A DNA stretch of 64,000 bases from Lamellibrachia satsuma (taxonomy: Eukaryota; Annelida; Polychaeta; Sabellida; Siboglinidae). The stretch covers positions 1,511,027 to 1,575,026 of the forward strand of contig BSQZ01000074.1 of the NCBI GenBank assembly GCA_033239005.1, in the 5' to 3' direction. The position numbers and the translations under genes are program-made. The notes beneath the pieces were generated by a model. The model was not told the origin of the DNA. It saw nothing but the letters and a program-made list of their open reading frames with translations, and did no database searches. Positions 50,388-63,242 of the stretch are shown one piece after another; within the stretch, counting starts at the first letter, position 1; every line of letters starts with the position of its first letter.

Positions 50388-51005
50388 GTCCAGAAAACGT
50401 CAATAACTTAACAAACAAAACTAAATCAACGGAACTAAAATATGTCGCCAACATGACGTGGATACGTTTGCTCAGGTCTGTATAATGCGTCTAGTGCTGT
50501 AGAGTAGTTTGTGCCCATGTGCTTCATACTCTCGCCTACAGCTGCAGATGTCATGAAGCTCCCGTGAGTGAAAAGGGAGTCGAGTGCGTACGTTTTCCCC
50601 TGCTGGTACATAGATGTCCATATACAAGACGCTAACACAACATCCTAGTGCTACACCATGGATACTGGACACCCTGTGGCCCCAGGGTAACCCGCTGGGG
50701 ATATAAGAGCAGACAGGAGTCCCACAAGTGCAGTGTGCACAGCCCACCGACGTGTTGACACGTCCCGACGCTCACAAATCCAGCTCCCAGTTATGGGCAA
50801 ATAGTACTGGATATATCACAATCACCAGCATTGGTAAGCAAGTGGTCACTGTGAATATAATCCGTTGTAGCGGGACAGCCAGGCCAGCCCTGTTGAATGA
50901 TAGTTCAAGCATTGCTACAAGAAAATTATATCGTGTCCGCCGCGCCGTTTCCCTTGGCTGTAGCTTTAGAGAGGTGAAGTGAATGGTCAGACTGGCAGCG
51001 AGCCA

Positions 51006-51170
51006 CACGTGAAGCCTAACAGTCTAAGTGGGAAATAAATCCAGGCAATGGAGATGATTCACAAAAGGAGACTGGGGGTGTTGGGCATTCAAGAGACCAG
51101 GTGGAAAGGAGACAAGACAAGGAGGTGTGTGGGCGGTGCAAGCTGCCGCATGCAGCAGGAGGTGGAATAA
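51006..51170 (+). mobile_element. RTE/CFDP2-like LINE endonuclease fragment
   Basis: The plus-strand reading contains IHKRRLGVLGIQETRWKGDK, the N-terminal endonuclease block of RTE-type LINEs (the E of QETRW is the catalytic-site glutamate). Nothing further downstream: a 58-bp satellite follows. Confidence 0.6.
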
Positions 51171-51224
51171 ATAACTGAGTTGCCATCATTACATCAGAAG
51201 TGATCAGTTGACAATATATGTTAC

Positions 51225-52582
51225 CCGGAATAACCGTGGCGCCTTTAGTCCGTAATATAACACTAACACAAATGTGAATAGGTGAGTTTAACCGTGGCGC
51301 ATTTGGTCCGTAGTATAACACTAACACCAAGGTGAATAGGTGAGTTTAACCGTGGCACCTTTGGTCCGTAACATAGCACTAACACCAAGGTGAATAGGTG
51401 AGTTTAACGCTAATACCAAGGTGAATAGGTGAGTTTAACCGTGGCGCATTTGGTCAGTAATATAGCACTAACACCAAGGTGAACAGGTGAATTTGACCGT
51501 GTCGCCCTTGGTCCGTAGTATAATACTAACACCAAGGTGAATAGGTGAGTTTAACCTTGGCGCCCTTGGTCCGATATATAGCACTAACACCAAGGTGAAT
51601 AGGTGAGTTTAACCGTGGCGCCTTTGGTCCGTAATATAGCACTAACACCAAGGTGAATGGGTGAGTTTAAGCGTGGCGCCCTTGGTCCGTAATACAGCGC
51701 TAACACCAAGGTGAATAGCTGACTTTAACCGTGGCGCCTTTGGTCCGTAATATAGCACTAATACCAAGGTGAATAGGTGAGGTTAACCGTGGCGCCTTTG
51801 GTCCGTAATATAGCATTAACACTAAGGTGAATAAGTGAGTTTAGCCGTGGCGTCTTTGGTCCGTAATATAGCACTAACACCAAGGTGAATAGCTGAGTTT
51901 AACCGTGGCGCCTTTGGTCCGTAATATAGCACTAAAACCAATGTGAATAGGTGAGGTTAACCGTGGCGCCTTTGGCCCGTAGTATAACACTAACACAAAG
52001 GTGAATAGGTGAGTTTAACCCTAGCGCCCTTGGTCCGAAATATAGCACTAACACCAAGGTGAATAGGTGAGTTTAACCGTGGCGCCCTTGGTCCGTAATA
52101 TAGCGCTAACATCAAGGTGAATATGTCAGTTTAACCGTGGCGCCTTTGGTCAGCACTAACACCAAGGTGAAGAGGGGGTTTAACCGTGGCGTCTTTGGTC
52201 CGTAATATAGCACTAACACCAAGGTGAATAGCTGAGTTTAAAAGTGGCGTCTTTGGTACGTAATATAGCACTAACACCAAGGTGAATAGGTGAGGTTACC
52301 GTGGCGCCTTTGGTCCGTAGTATAACACTAACACCAAGGTGAAGAGGTGAGTTTAACCGTGGCGCCTTTGGTTCGTAATATAGCACTAACACCAAGGTGA
52401 ATAGGTGAGATAAATCGTGGCGCCTTTGGTCCGTCGTATAACACTAACACCAAGGTGAATAGCTGAGATTAACGGTGGCGCATTTGGTCCGTCGTATAAC
52501 ACTAACCCCAAGGTGAATAGCTGAGTTTAACCGTGGCGCCTTTGGTACGTAATATAACACTAACACCAAGCTGAATAGATAA
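51225..52582. repeat. Minisatellite, period 58 bp, about 23 copies
   Basis: The unit contains AACACCAAGGTGAATAGGTG, AGTTTAACCGTGGCGCC and TTTGGTCCGTAATATAGCAC. Confidence 0.95.
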
Positions 52583-53780
52583 GTTTTTGACGGAAGCGCA
52601 ACACATAATTTGCGCTAATCTTTTACCGTGTAGTGAATCAATCGCGTATCTACGCCAATACATGCTCAATCGCGTTCGAAGTTATTCAAACATCAGATCA
52701 GTCGATGTTTGCGTTCCCATGCTAGCGTTGTGATTTCTGTTGATACCAGTGAGCGTTATTGGTGGTACGTTATTGGTGATACGCTGTATTCTTTGGTGAA
52801 ACTAATTCTTTCCTGCTCTCTAATTTGGAGAACAAGTTGTTCTTCCGCCGACAATCGATCCCGCGATGCATTCCGCATCAGTACACATGCGCCGTCTAGC
52901 GATCAAAATAATGATATTTTGGGTAGCGACTATTGGTAACACAGCTAATGCGCATAATGTTTTAGTATGGGCCTCAGACGGTATATCATACATTTACCGT
53001 ACACAATATATGAAAAAGCATGGTCTACCACAGTTTACCATGTAACATCAAGTCGTATTACGAAATACATGGTATACCATGTCATTCCATAATATAATAA
53101 GCAGCTGTGGGTGGTTAAGATCTACAAAGCTGAAGTTGGACAGAATGTTACAACACAGCACACGCCAGTGGTGATAGTTGTGCGCAGACAGACGAGGAAA
53201 CAGAGACCATAGGCCGCTAGACTATCAAGTGGTGGGGGTGTAAAGAACATATCGCTGTAGAATAGAAGGAAGTGACGGCAATGTATGAATAGCTTGGTAA
53301 AGACGTTGGTGGTCTGGAGGAAGACTGGAAAAAGTACAAGTATGCCTTTGTGGGAGCTGAGGAAGAGTTGTTTGTTTTTGAAAATTAGTATAGTTCATTT
53401 TACTATCGATAGTTAATTTTACTATGGATAGTTCATTTTACTATCGATAGTTCATTTTACTATCGAGAGTATTGCTTCATCACATCGACTATTGCGATGT
53501 ATCAATAGTTCTATGTATTGTTGTCCCCGCCCCTTATAATAGCAGCGTTAAAGTAGAAATTAACAATTTCACCCATTAGACCCTAAACGGAGAAAGATCT
53601 GACAGGTTCGGCCATCATGAATATAGATTACACATGCCCACTAAATGCGGACCGTCCGTTGTTCACTTGCAACATGCTTAATATGCGTTGCTACAGAAAC
53701 CTTTAACGCAGTTACCGAGAAATTTGGTCGAGTGCACTTGGATCGATGAGCTGGCGATGCACCTGCCGCATCGTCTCATT
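52583..53780. other. Unassigned sequence with small repeats
   Basis: No clear gene. ATGGTATACCAT-type palindromes occur near 53020-53085. Four copies of a 19-bp TTCATTTTACTATCGATAG repeat lie at about 53394-53465. A stretch at 53160-53370 weakly resembles LINE linker sequence. Confidence 0.45.
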
Positions 53781-54225
53781 ACAGACATCCCAGGTTGTTG
53801 TCTGACGGAGTAAACACCGCAGACATTCCGGGTTGATGTATGTCTGGGTAAACACCGCAGACATTCCTGGTTGACGTATGTCTGGGTAAACACCGCAGAC
53901 ATTCCTGGTTTGATGTATGTCTGGGTAAACACCACACACATTCCGGGTTGATGTATGTCTGGGTAAATACCGCAGACATTCCTGGTTGACGTATGTCTGG
54001 GTAAACACCACATACATTCCGGGTTGATGTATGTCTTGGTAAATACCGCAGACATCCCGGGCCACTGTCTGCTGGGACAAACACCACAGATATTCCGGGT
54101 TGGTGTATGTCGGGGTAAAAACATGAGACATGCCGGGCCGCTGTGCCTGTCGGGTAAACACCATAATACATCCCTGGCTGTTGTCTGTCCGGGTAAACAC
54201 CACAGAAACCCCAGACTCGTTTATG
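53780..54225. repeat. Minisatellite, period 38-39 bp, about 11 copies
   Basis: The unit contains CATTCCGGGTTGATGTATGT and CTGGGTAAACACCGCAGA. Antisense open frames are artefacts. Confidence 0.93.
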
Positions 54226-54645
54226 TTGGAAACAAATGTAGGGCCTACTAATGCTTCCGGGGTCGTTAGATAGTGCACAAAATTATTTGGTCTGGGTGGG
54301 GGCACTCAATATATTGCTAATATACCATCCTTGAGAAAGTATCAATACGACCCCCTTTTAAACACGTTTAAACATCTGTCAAACAAGGTACCCTTTTCAA
54401 GTTGAGAGGATTTAAATATTTACACTTTTCCATGGGTGGAAGGAAGGTTCATTCCACGTGTTAGATTTAGATAAAATTAAATTAAATTCACTCCATTAAA
54501 TGTTCAAGTTAATGCAGTGAAACCAAATGTATCCTATTTAAAGGGTAATGTAGCATAATTCAATAACATATTTTATTAATAAATTAGTATTAATTAAAGT
54601 TACGTAAGTTCCTCTGAAATGTGAGTAAAAATATTTACCCTTAAT

Positions 54646-54855
54646 GACCACTGATATGATACCCCACACACTGATATGATACACCAAACACTGATATGAC
54701 ACCCCAAACACTGATATGATACCCCAAACACAGATGTGACACCACAAACACTGATATGATACCACAAACACTGATATGATACCCCAAACACAGATATGAC
54801 ACCCCAAACACTGGTATGATACCCCCCAAACACTGATACGATACCCCAAACACGT
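54646..54855. repeat. Minisatellite, period 20 bp, about 10 copies
   Basis: CACTGATATGATACCCCAAA and variants. Confidence 0.95.
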
Positions 54856-54859
54856 TGCG

Positions 54860-55467
54860 TACGTTGGACAAACAAAATAAACCCTAAAGTGTGGAATTTT
54901 TCTCTTGGAGCGATGCGTTTAGTTCCGCCCTCTGGTGTCGAGCATGTGTACGAATGCCTGCACGTGAGGACGGTCCTCTAGAGAACGGAGGCTGGCGCGC
55001 AGGATGCACTAACGCACTGGATGTTCGGTGTTGATCTTCCATGGAATCTTACGACCGGCTGCCTCAGATTCAGCTTACTGTTTTGTCTGCATTCAAATTA
55101 ATGAGGTGCGAATGTCCCCAGTCGCCTGTCCCCAATTTCCTTTACTGTTTGTCTTACGCTGAAACCAACTTCGTATTTTTCGCAGAAAAGCCAAATGAAT
55201 AGAATGAAGACAAACGAGTCTCTGTGAAGAATTACAGCAGTAATGAAAGTCGGAAATGTTGCAAAAACGGAAAAAGGAAGTCATGTTGGAACAACTGTGG
55301 ATACCTCGAGAAAATGGTTCGTTGTGTTAAAGTTCAGGTGGAAGATTTGTCTGTGATAACAACGTTTCATAACCATCCTATTTCAGTATTTAATACATTG
55401 AAAGAAATCGTTACATCTCACATCTATGGACAGGAGACGATTATGCCAAATGGAGATGTAGCCGATG

Positions 55468-55499
<32 letters not shown>

Positions 55500-56195
55500 T
55501 GAATGTGTACACGTACGTATTTATGACAAATGTTTTATTGTTTCCAACCGATCCATTCCGAGGTATTAGAAACTGTATAATATGTATAGTATGTATATAA
55601 TACAACATGTAATACATAGTAACATGAACACAATGTATGCTAATTAAACAATTCATACAATACATTTTAATGTAATTAACTGAAATGATGTACATATTAA
55701 AAAAACGAAACAACGACATTATACATTTTACTAAATTAGCAAGTTTTGACAATTCTTTAGCATTTTTAACATTAAGTAATTGGCTGAATGTATGCACATT
55801 TGGTCTTACTCTGTAGTATAGAGGTATGCAAATATGTAATCACGACCTGTAGTATAGAGGTATGCAAACATGTAATCACGACTAGCGTGTGGACCATTGC
55901 GATGTATATATTATGTATCTATGTGGTGTGGACTACGTCATAGTACTTTCTCGATGATGTGACACCTTTACTAGCGCTAAGCACAAGAGAAATACCAGGG
56001 AGAACGTCCATGCGAAAATTGGCTCACATTTTGATTATTTATGTTATTCTGCGTAGAAATATCGTTAAGCTAAATGCGTGCACATTCCTGCAGCAGCATT
56101 TACTTGCAAGCAGAGGCGTAGCAGTGCTATCGAAAGTAGTCCGGCCAGCGCCCGGCCAAACCAACTGGGATGCAACGAAAGAGGCACGTAGCGTC
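54860..56195. other. No gene recognised; short CGTG repeat
   Basis: Contains a GTGC(GTGC)n microsatellite at about 55468-55500 and a duplicated CTGTAGTATAGAGGTATGCA near 55812 and 55849. Open frames in the 55224-55502 region have no recognisable domain. Confidence 0.5.
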
Positions 56196-56305
56196 GAGCG
56201 GGGGTGGGGTAGTGGGGGTGTGGTAGCGGGGGTGGGGTAGCGGGGGTGAGGTAGCGGGGGTGGGGTAGCGGGGGTGGGGTAGCGGGGGTGGGATAGCGGG
56301 TAACC
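56196..56305. repeat. G-rich 14-bp minisatellite
   Basis: GTAGCGGGGGTGGG units, about 7 copies, each with runs of four or five G on the plus strand. Confidence 0.9.
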
Positions 56306-56488
56306 GTTTCCCGACGTCAGATAATTTGAGAAAGTATTACTTTAGTGCACTTGATAGCAATGCTTAACATAACAAATACTGTTCCAATTCATTTATTTAA
56401 CTTGTTTGATATACTGCTCCCATCAATAGAGCCTATATCTACATGAACACGCACACCGAGGTACACCAGTCACTCCTGCTTGCACATA

Positions 56489-56674
56489 CAGTTGAACCTC
56501 ACTTTACGGTCACCTCGGTAATACAGTTAATTCGCAATTAAGGTCACTAAGATAGTCCAACATTATTTATGCAGCATTAAAGAATATGAAATTAGTTTCG
56601 CTAATGTGGTCACATCGCCATTTAGGTCGCTTTGGCGCTGTCCCGACGGCGACCTTAATATTGAGATTCCACTG
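56489..56674. mobile_element. pogo/Tigger-like MITE, 186 bp
   Basis: The ends CAGTTGAACCTC and GAGATTCCACTG are imperfect inverted repeats of the pogo/Tigger type, flanked by TA on both sides (56487-56488, 56675-56676). Internal CGGTCACC and AAGGTCGC-like segments are also inverted. Non-autonomous. Confidence 0.75.
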
Positions 56675-56703
56675 TATAACTATTCAAGAAATGAAACCTT
56701 CGT

Positions 56704-59072
56704 TTAGGCTGATTTCTCCCTCACCGTGGCTTGGACATTTGCAAGGTCGGAAGAGAAAAATTTTTCAAATATACCCAAACGATATTTGGATTCACGTACA
56801 AAATCATTGGCAATTTCTAATAATATACACAGTTCGCTTGTTTTATCCTCATGAACATACAACAACATCAAATGGTTCAATCGTGCCTCTGTCATGGTTG
56901 TCCTCAGGTATGTTTTGACGCGACGTAGGGCACTAAACGACCGCTCACTGGAATCGTTTGTAGCTGGCATGACTAGAATTAATTTGGCTAATTTGATGAC
57001 CTGTGACAACAGCTGTTGCTGGTGTGAAGAGAACGATCGCAAATACGCTAGCACTTTAGAAAGTGTTACATTTTCCACACGCGGAATATTATGGGTGAAA
57101 GTGCTTAGACGTGCCTCCAGCTCTCGTTGATCAAAATCATAGAAACAAGTAACAGTTTGACATTCATCTCTGTATACGTCTCCACCAGCTGCTGCTTCTA
57201 AGATGAGCTGTTCACAGTTCATGTATACACTGTAGTCGCGTTGATCGAACCTATCTTTGATAAGCGACACGATGAGGTCCAGAGCCTCATAGTATATGGC
57301 AGTGTATAGCTGTTTTGGTGTCTGGAAGTATTCTGGCGCTGCTGTGTCACAGACAAGTTTAGCTGGGACTGCTCAGCGTCTTGGCAGTGCAGGTTCTTCA
57401 ATGTCTCTCTCTTCGGCTTTGTTCATGACATAAGCCGTAAAACAAGTCAAATGTTTTTTTCTGAGCGTAAATTGCTCAAGGTGTTCACAGTCATGGATGC
57501 AATTGACTGTCCCTCAGCCGCTGAGAAGTTTAGCCTTTGGAGAGTTGTGTTTAGGCTGTCCGCATGACGAAGTATACATTCGCCCAAAGCAAGTCCATAC
57601 AAAATAAAATTTCATCATATGGTAATCAATCGTCGAATCCGTGCTTTCATTTCCGTGTCTGAGCAGTTGTCCAGAGACCATGTCCACAGTTCTTTCAGGG
57701 CGGGGTCATTTTCTACGATGCTATGCATGGCTGTTGCCCGAACAGTCCATCTGGTTGGACACAATAAACGAATACCTGGGGATGATTCAGAAGTTACACG
57801 TTGTAATTGTTCTTTAATTTGTTGTAGCTTTGCATCACATTTTGGGGATTTTTTTACGAGTTTTGTTATTTCATATGTGGTATCTAATGCCTCTTTCATT
57901 ATTTTTACTCGTCTGATTCTTTTAATCTGGCGCAAGCCAGATTCAGATGTCCGTAGCAGTGACAGTATAAACACCGAGTTTCGGATTTCTTCATTTGTGT
58001 GGCTACGCCTGTTCCCACTCCTGACATTGTACTGCAGCCATCGTAGCATTGCCCTCTAACTTTGTATGGACAGATTCATTCGTATTAAGCAATCTTTGAT
58101 CAAGGCTGTGATGGAAGATGCATCAGCGCGTTCTAATTTGTGAAGACCAATGAAATCTTTGCGGGCCTCCAGTTTATCGTCTACCCATCTTATGCAAATC
58201 ACAAGCTCTTCGTGGTTCGATAAATCACTCGTTTCGTCAGCCATGATGCTGAAAAAATCAGAGTTCTGCAAGCAGGTAGTTATTTCTCGTAATATTGTCA
58301 AGCCCATGATCTGCAGCATGTTACTTTGCATCTCCGCACTTGTGTATTAATCTGTTTTTTCTTAAGATATGTCATTAAACGAAGGTCATCTTCATCGCTT
58401 AGCCTACACAACTGGATAATATTGGAGTCATTCTCATTCTTGTGTCCTCGCGTGGAGAGGCCTTGCCTTGCCAAAAATCGTAGGTTTTACAGAACCTTTA
58501 GCAAACTATTTCTGTCAGTTGCCTTTTTCTTCGTGCTCTGCTGACAAGTGTTCGCCGACATCACGTGTGTTCGCAGGTAAAGTCAGCAGGCGTTCAACTG
58601 CTTCGTTGTGGCAATCAAACCTGTCATGCGATGGAAACCCCATTTTACTTACAGTTACATCCTTCCAATTGGTAAAACCACGCGATACTGACGATGCGAT
58701 TAGATTCTGTTTGCAGGCTGTAACACAAACGTGACAGAATGTCTTGTCATGAGATTCGTCATAGTGAAGCCAATACCAACGATCAAACCAGGCAGCTCGA
58801 AAGCTTATATATACAGTCTTTCTTTTTTCTAAACGGCCGTTTAGGGAATTTAACTCTTTTTGGTTGGAAGCGTGTCTTTCCAACATCTGGTGTAGGCAGC
58901 TTTTCAGATGTGCTTTCTTCAGTTGTTCCTGCTGACTTGGAAGTGCTGCTATGTGGTGGTTCTGATGTTGCACTAGTCGTACGACCAATATACAGGCAAG
59001 TCGGTGGATCGCGGATGGTGTCGTGTCCAACTGTTCATGGGACGTGGAAAGAACTCTCATTTTGTGAAGCAT
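56704..59072 (-). pseudogene. hAT transposase, ZMYM1/DUF4371-like, decayed
   Basis: Minus strand, in order from 59072: a linker; a TTF-type zinc-finger region with FRAAWFDRWYWLHY, TFCHVC and GFTNWKD (58840-58640); then a frameshifted stretch; FFSIMADETSDLSNHEEL (about 58255), the DUF4371 catalytic-domain start; LCPTRWTVRA (about 57760); LPRR and EALDLIVSLIKDRFDQRD (about 57250); and the C-terminal hAT dimerisation block PATNDSSERSFSALRRVKTYLR (shortened: SERSFSALRR at about 56930). Stops and frameshifts occur near 58515, 58056, 57615 and 57270. The element's terminal repeats were not identified. Cut-and-paste transposase by family; inactive here. Confidence 0.75.
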
Positions 59073-59153
59073 AATCTAGACTAGTGAGACTGTCCGTAGA
59101 TTGAGAAGCACATACTGGTATTTCACTGTCTGCTCCTCTGTCGACATCACAAG

Positions 59154-59904
59154 TTAACTCCCTCGAGGATGCAGGATCACTAGATGTCTGGGTCGCACTC
59201 TGTGACGTAGCTGCTGTCGGTGCTCAAACTGCTGCTCTGGCTTGTCAAGTACCAGTACCAGGTCAAAATGTCCCGCATACACATGTGTCCATAGTGTACG
59301 CAATGCGCACTGGTTCTCTTGTATCGTATGCCTCTGTTGACAATCTAGCCAGAAGATGCAAGTCATTACCTCTCACTTGGCAAACTTCAATATGCGACTT
59401 TATAATAAATGCCATTGCCGTGATCTCCAAGTACCCAGCATATTCACCAGGCTTTTTCATCTCTTGAATCCGGCTAGAAATCGAAACGTAGTGATTGTCT
59501 AGATCTCTGTCCAACAGGAACTGCCAGTTTGTTTAATTTCTGCTAAGGAAATCAATTTCACGTTCCAGTAACTTTACGACCTCGGCCCGTAATAGATCAG
59601 CAGAATCTCTTTCTTCTCGTTCCAGTTCAGATATTTCGCAATCTGTTCGATTGCTTTGTTGGAGTTCACCCAGAAGGATAGTTACCATGCAGCTAAAAAA
59701 GCAGCGCCCATCACCGTAGATTTTAACAATGTTCCCAATCGTCCCATCTTTGACGGTACATGAACCAGCATCACTTGTCACGTCTTTGGTTCTACAAACA
59801 CAAATCTTACTTATCAAGGGCTGAGCATCCATCATTTCAAGGGCAAATGGGGGCAGCTGGTTCAAATAGGAGCTGAAGCACTCGAATAACTTTACGTCAA
59901 ACAT
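59154..59904 (-). pseudogene. OTU-family cysteine protease domain upstream of the hAT transposase
   Basis: From the ATG at 59904 the minus-strand frame reads to KIYGDGRCFFSC, with Cys68 in the GDGxCxF motif of OTU deubiquitinases. A TAA at 59533-59535 interrupts it, but the same frame continues with PGEYAGYLEITAMAF, the W/G-E-hydrophobic middle motif, to about 59290. A frameshift then leads to YAGHFDLVLVLD, where the His corresponds to the catalytic histidine. All three landmarks occur in order with OTU-like spacing. It ends about 80 bp before the transposase reading on the same strand, so it may be the N-terminal domain of one composite protein. OTU enzymes cleave ubiquitin linkages; the role in a transposon is unknown. 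Confidence 0.6.
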
Positions 59905-60369
59905 AATTAAAAAACAGTTATAGTAATATCACCCTTATACGTCAAGCGCAAATCCCCAGTGAATTTACAATTAATATATTGAACAATCGGCGTCAGTACT
60001 ACACGAAGACACTGGTTTGAATTTGAGCTCTAGATTATTACTAGAACATATAGCTTCCATTTATCTTACTTTAAAAAGTTGTTATCATACAACATAAGTA
60101 TAATGAATCTTTTTGTCAGTGTTGATGTCACTCAGTAACCTTCCATGTACACGACCATTGAGGCTTCGCTTGAATAATGAAGTTTGTGATAAAATCTACT
60201 AGCAATTTTCTCAACCCACTCCGATTTTGATTACATTTGACACACACACAGGAGACAGTGGGTGTTTTTTAATTTCATCGTTACGTAGTACACTTGTTTC
60301 GGGCCACACTGTTAACAAGGTCAGTTTGAGTTTAGACAAATGTATTCAAGTTTGTTCTGCCAAACCCAC

Positions 60370-61495
60370 AATACATGTTCGGGTTATGGCCCTAATACAG
60401 TAACAGTGGGGGACCCCACCCTATGGCCCTAATACAGTAACAATGGGGGACCCCACCCTATGACACTAATACAGTAACAACGGGGGACCCCACCCTATGG
60501 CACTAGTACAGTAACAGTGGGAGACCCCACCATATGGCACTAATACAGTAACAATGGGGGACCCCACGCTATGGCACTAATACAGTAACAATGGGGACCC
60601 CACCCTATGGCCCTAATATAGTAACAGTGGGGGACCCCACGCTATGGCACTAATACAGTAACAATGGGGGACCCCACCCTATGGCACTAGTACAGTAACA
60701 ATGGGGGACCCCACTCTATGGCACTAATACAGTAACAGTGGGGGACCCCACCCTATGGCACTAGTACAGTAACAATGGGGGACCCCACCCTATGGCCCTA
60801 ATACAGTAACAATGGGGGACCCCACCCTATGGCCCTAATACAGTAATAATGGGGGACCCCACCCTATGGCACTAATACATTAACAATGGGGGACCCCACC
60901 CTATGGCACTAATACAGTAACAATGGGGGACCCCACGCTATGGCACTAATACAGTAACAATGGGGACCCCACCCTATGGCCCTAATATAGTAGCAGTGGG
61001 GGACCCCACGCTATGGCACTAATACAGTAACAATGGGGGACCCCACCCTGTGGCACTAGTACAGTAACAATGGGGGACCCCACGCTATGGCACTAATACA
61101 GTAACAACGGGGACCCCACCCTATGGCCCTAATACAGTAACAATGGGGGACCCCACGCTATGGCACTAATACAGTAACAATGGGGACCCCACCCTATGGC
61201 CCTAATACAGTAACAATGGGGGACCCCACGCTATGGCACTAATACAGTAACAATGGGGGACCCCACCCTATGGCACTAATACAGTAACAATGGAGGACCC
61301 CACGCTATGGCACTAATACAGTAGCAATGGGGACCTCACCCTATGGCACTAATACAGTAACAACGGGGGACCCCACCATATGCGCTAATACAGTAACAGT
61401 GGGAGACCCCACCCTTTGGCACTAATACAGTAACAACGGGGGACCCCACCCTATGGCCCTAATACAGTAACAGTGGAGGACCACACCCTATTGTG
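60370..61495. repeat. 37-bp satellite, about 30 copies
   Basis: The unit consists of AATGGGGGACCCCACCCTA then TGGCACTAATACAGTAAC. Units are highly similar with a few single-base variants. There are no spacers, so this is a tandem array and not a CRISPR. Confidence 0.97.
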
Positions 61496-63060
61496 GCAGC
61501 AGCAGCTTATAGACTTAGGGTTTGCATAATATAGTATACATTTCAATTTGGCCGTCACATATATTTACATATGGATTTTGTATTAAATTAATTAGGAAGA
61601 ACAAGTTTTTGAGACGTTTTTAGTATCAAGTGCACAAGGTGGCAGCACTAGCGCATCACAAATCGTAAAAATCGATGATGGTAAGAGGAACATACTTCAT
61701 ATTTCCCTTTTTAGCAAAAAATACACGCAATTGATTATACTATTAATCACAGGAAAATTAACGAACGGCCCCGTGCGGTTGATTTAGCAATGTGCTACAT
61801 CTTACCGTAGACCGAGGCTATTCACAGCCGCCTTGACCAATTTGAGAGATACCATCGGTTGTCGCAGCATTATTTTTTCGTTGAATAAATTATAATAATT
61901 TCACTTAAAGCAACTTTTCTAACAGTTTGTTTGCATTGTATTGATTAAATAACGGCTAGTGATTTAGAATATTGATACATTTCGTAAAGATTTGAGCCAG
62001 TGTCTTTGCAAAACGGCTTATTCCGTTAACTATGACCAATTCATGCAACACCAGTATATAATGTGGTGCAAAACTGTGTTAATTTAAGCGGCAGGTTTTT
62101 TAATGCAAATTGCGCTGAGAGGTTTTGCCACCACCCCCAATAAAACAACCTGGATACGCCTGTGCTGCTGGGCCATTTATTAAAAGTAGACATAATGTTT
62201 AATATTATTTTAGCGCTAATCGTCACGTGCGCAATCGCGGACGAACTCCGCCTGTATTTGTCTGATTTGAATTTCCTCAAATAATAATCCTGTAATATTA
62301 CAATGCACGCGTTACTAAGCGAAACAATGCAGCAGTTAAGACTGCGTTTATTTGTTCTACGCGTTAATGGGGTTGGCGTCCGCCGTGACATTTCCCCGAA
62401 GTAATTGGACTAGATTGCAGACGCAGTGACAAATGTCTAGGCTCTTCCGCGCAGAAACCGCTGTGTAAATTGTTCTTAACTTACGCAGGTTTAATAAAAT
62501 TATTGTTTAAATAGATGTTTTCAACATGGTCATAGTTATGTTGATAGCTAGTTTAGGCAACCTCAGTCATGGGTCAAATCAACATTACATTTTAGAGATT
62601 TACTCGGCCTGAACATCTTAATTTATTTATGCATATACTGGTCGGTGTAGTTTTCGACCTAATTAATAGAATATGCCGTTTAAAAAAAATCTGAAGAAAC
62701 ATTTTATGTAAGAGATCGATATACCAAATCAGTAAAACTACTTCATTTATTCAATGCAAACAAATTATTAAAACAGTTGTTTGGAGTGAAAAACTTACGA
62801 ATATTTAACGTCTGAACCATGTGGCGCGAGTCGAGGAAACCGGCGGAATTCGACCTATACTTATGGCAAGCCGAAAACACAATAGATTTTAATTTTACTA
62901 CTTTGTTCCAATTATGTCAACTTTTTTTATAACAACCAGGCTTGACATAGCGCTTTATAAAACACATACACATACATTTGTATTGAATATATAATGTTAA
63001 TGTAGTACATTTTTTCTCGTATATTTAACACATTTTAATTATTCCTACTGTTATGACAAG
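61496..63060. other. No gene recognised
   Basis: AT-rich, with no domain-like reading frame on either strand. Probably intergenic or intronic. Confidence 0.5.
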
Positions 63061-63242
63061 ACTAGCTTGCCATACATCTACCACAAAAAAGGCTATTATT
63101 GTCACGTGGCCAAGAACGAGACATGCGTTAGCAGATGTTCAATAATGATATCTGGTAAGCATGCAAAGTCGGTTTTTTATCAAGGTATGTATATCATAAA
63201 ATGTTCCATGTTATATTATATATCAAAATATATTTTGCTCAG

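Noticed and set aside
53678..54305. Overlapping minus-strand frames of 130-197 codons
   Set aside because: All three are frames of a 38-39-bp minisatellite.
60370..61495. CRISPR array
   Set aside because: Direct head-to-tail 37-bp units with no unique spacers, in a eukaryotic context; the same applies to the other arrays.
63061..63154. Exon upstream of the possible terminal exon
   Set aside because: Splice sites look acceptable, but its end phase leads to an early stop in the next candidate exon, so the pair is inconsistent.
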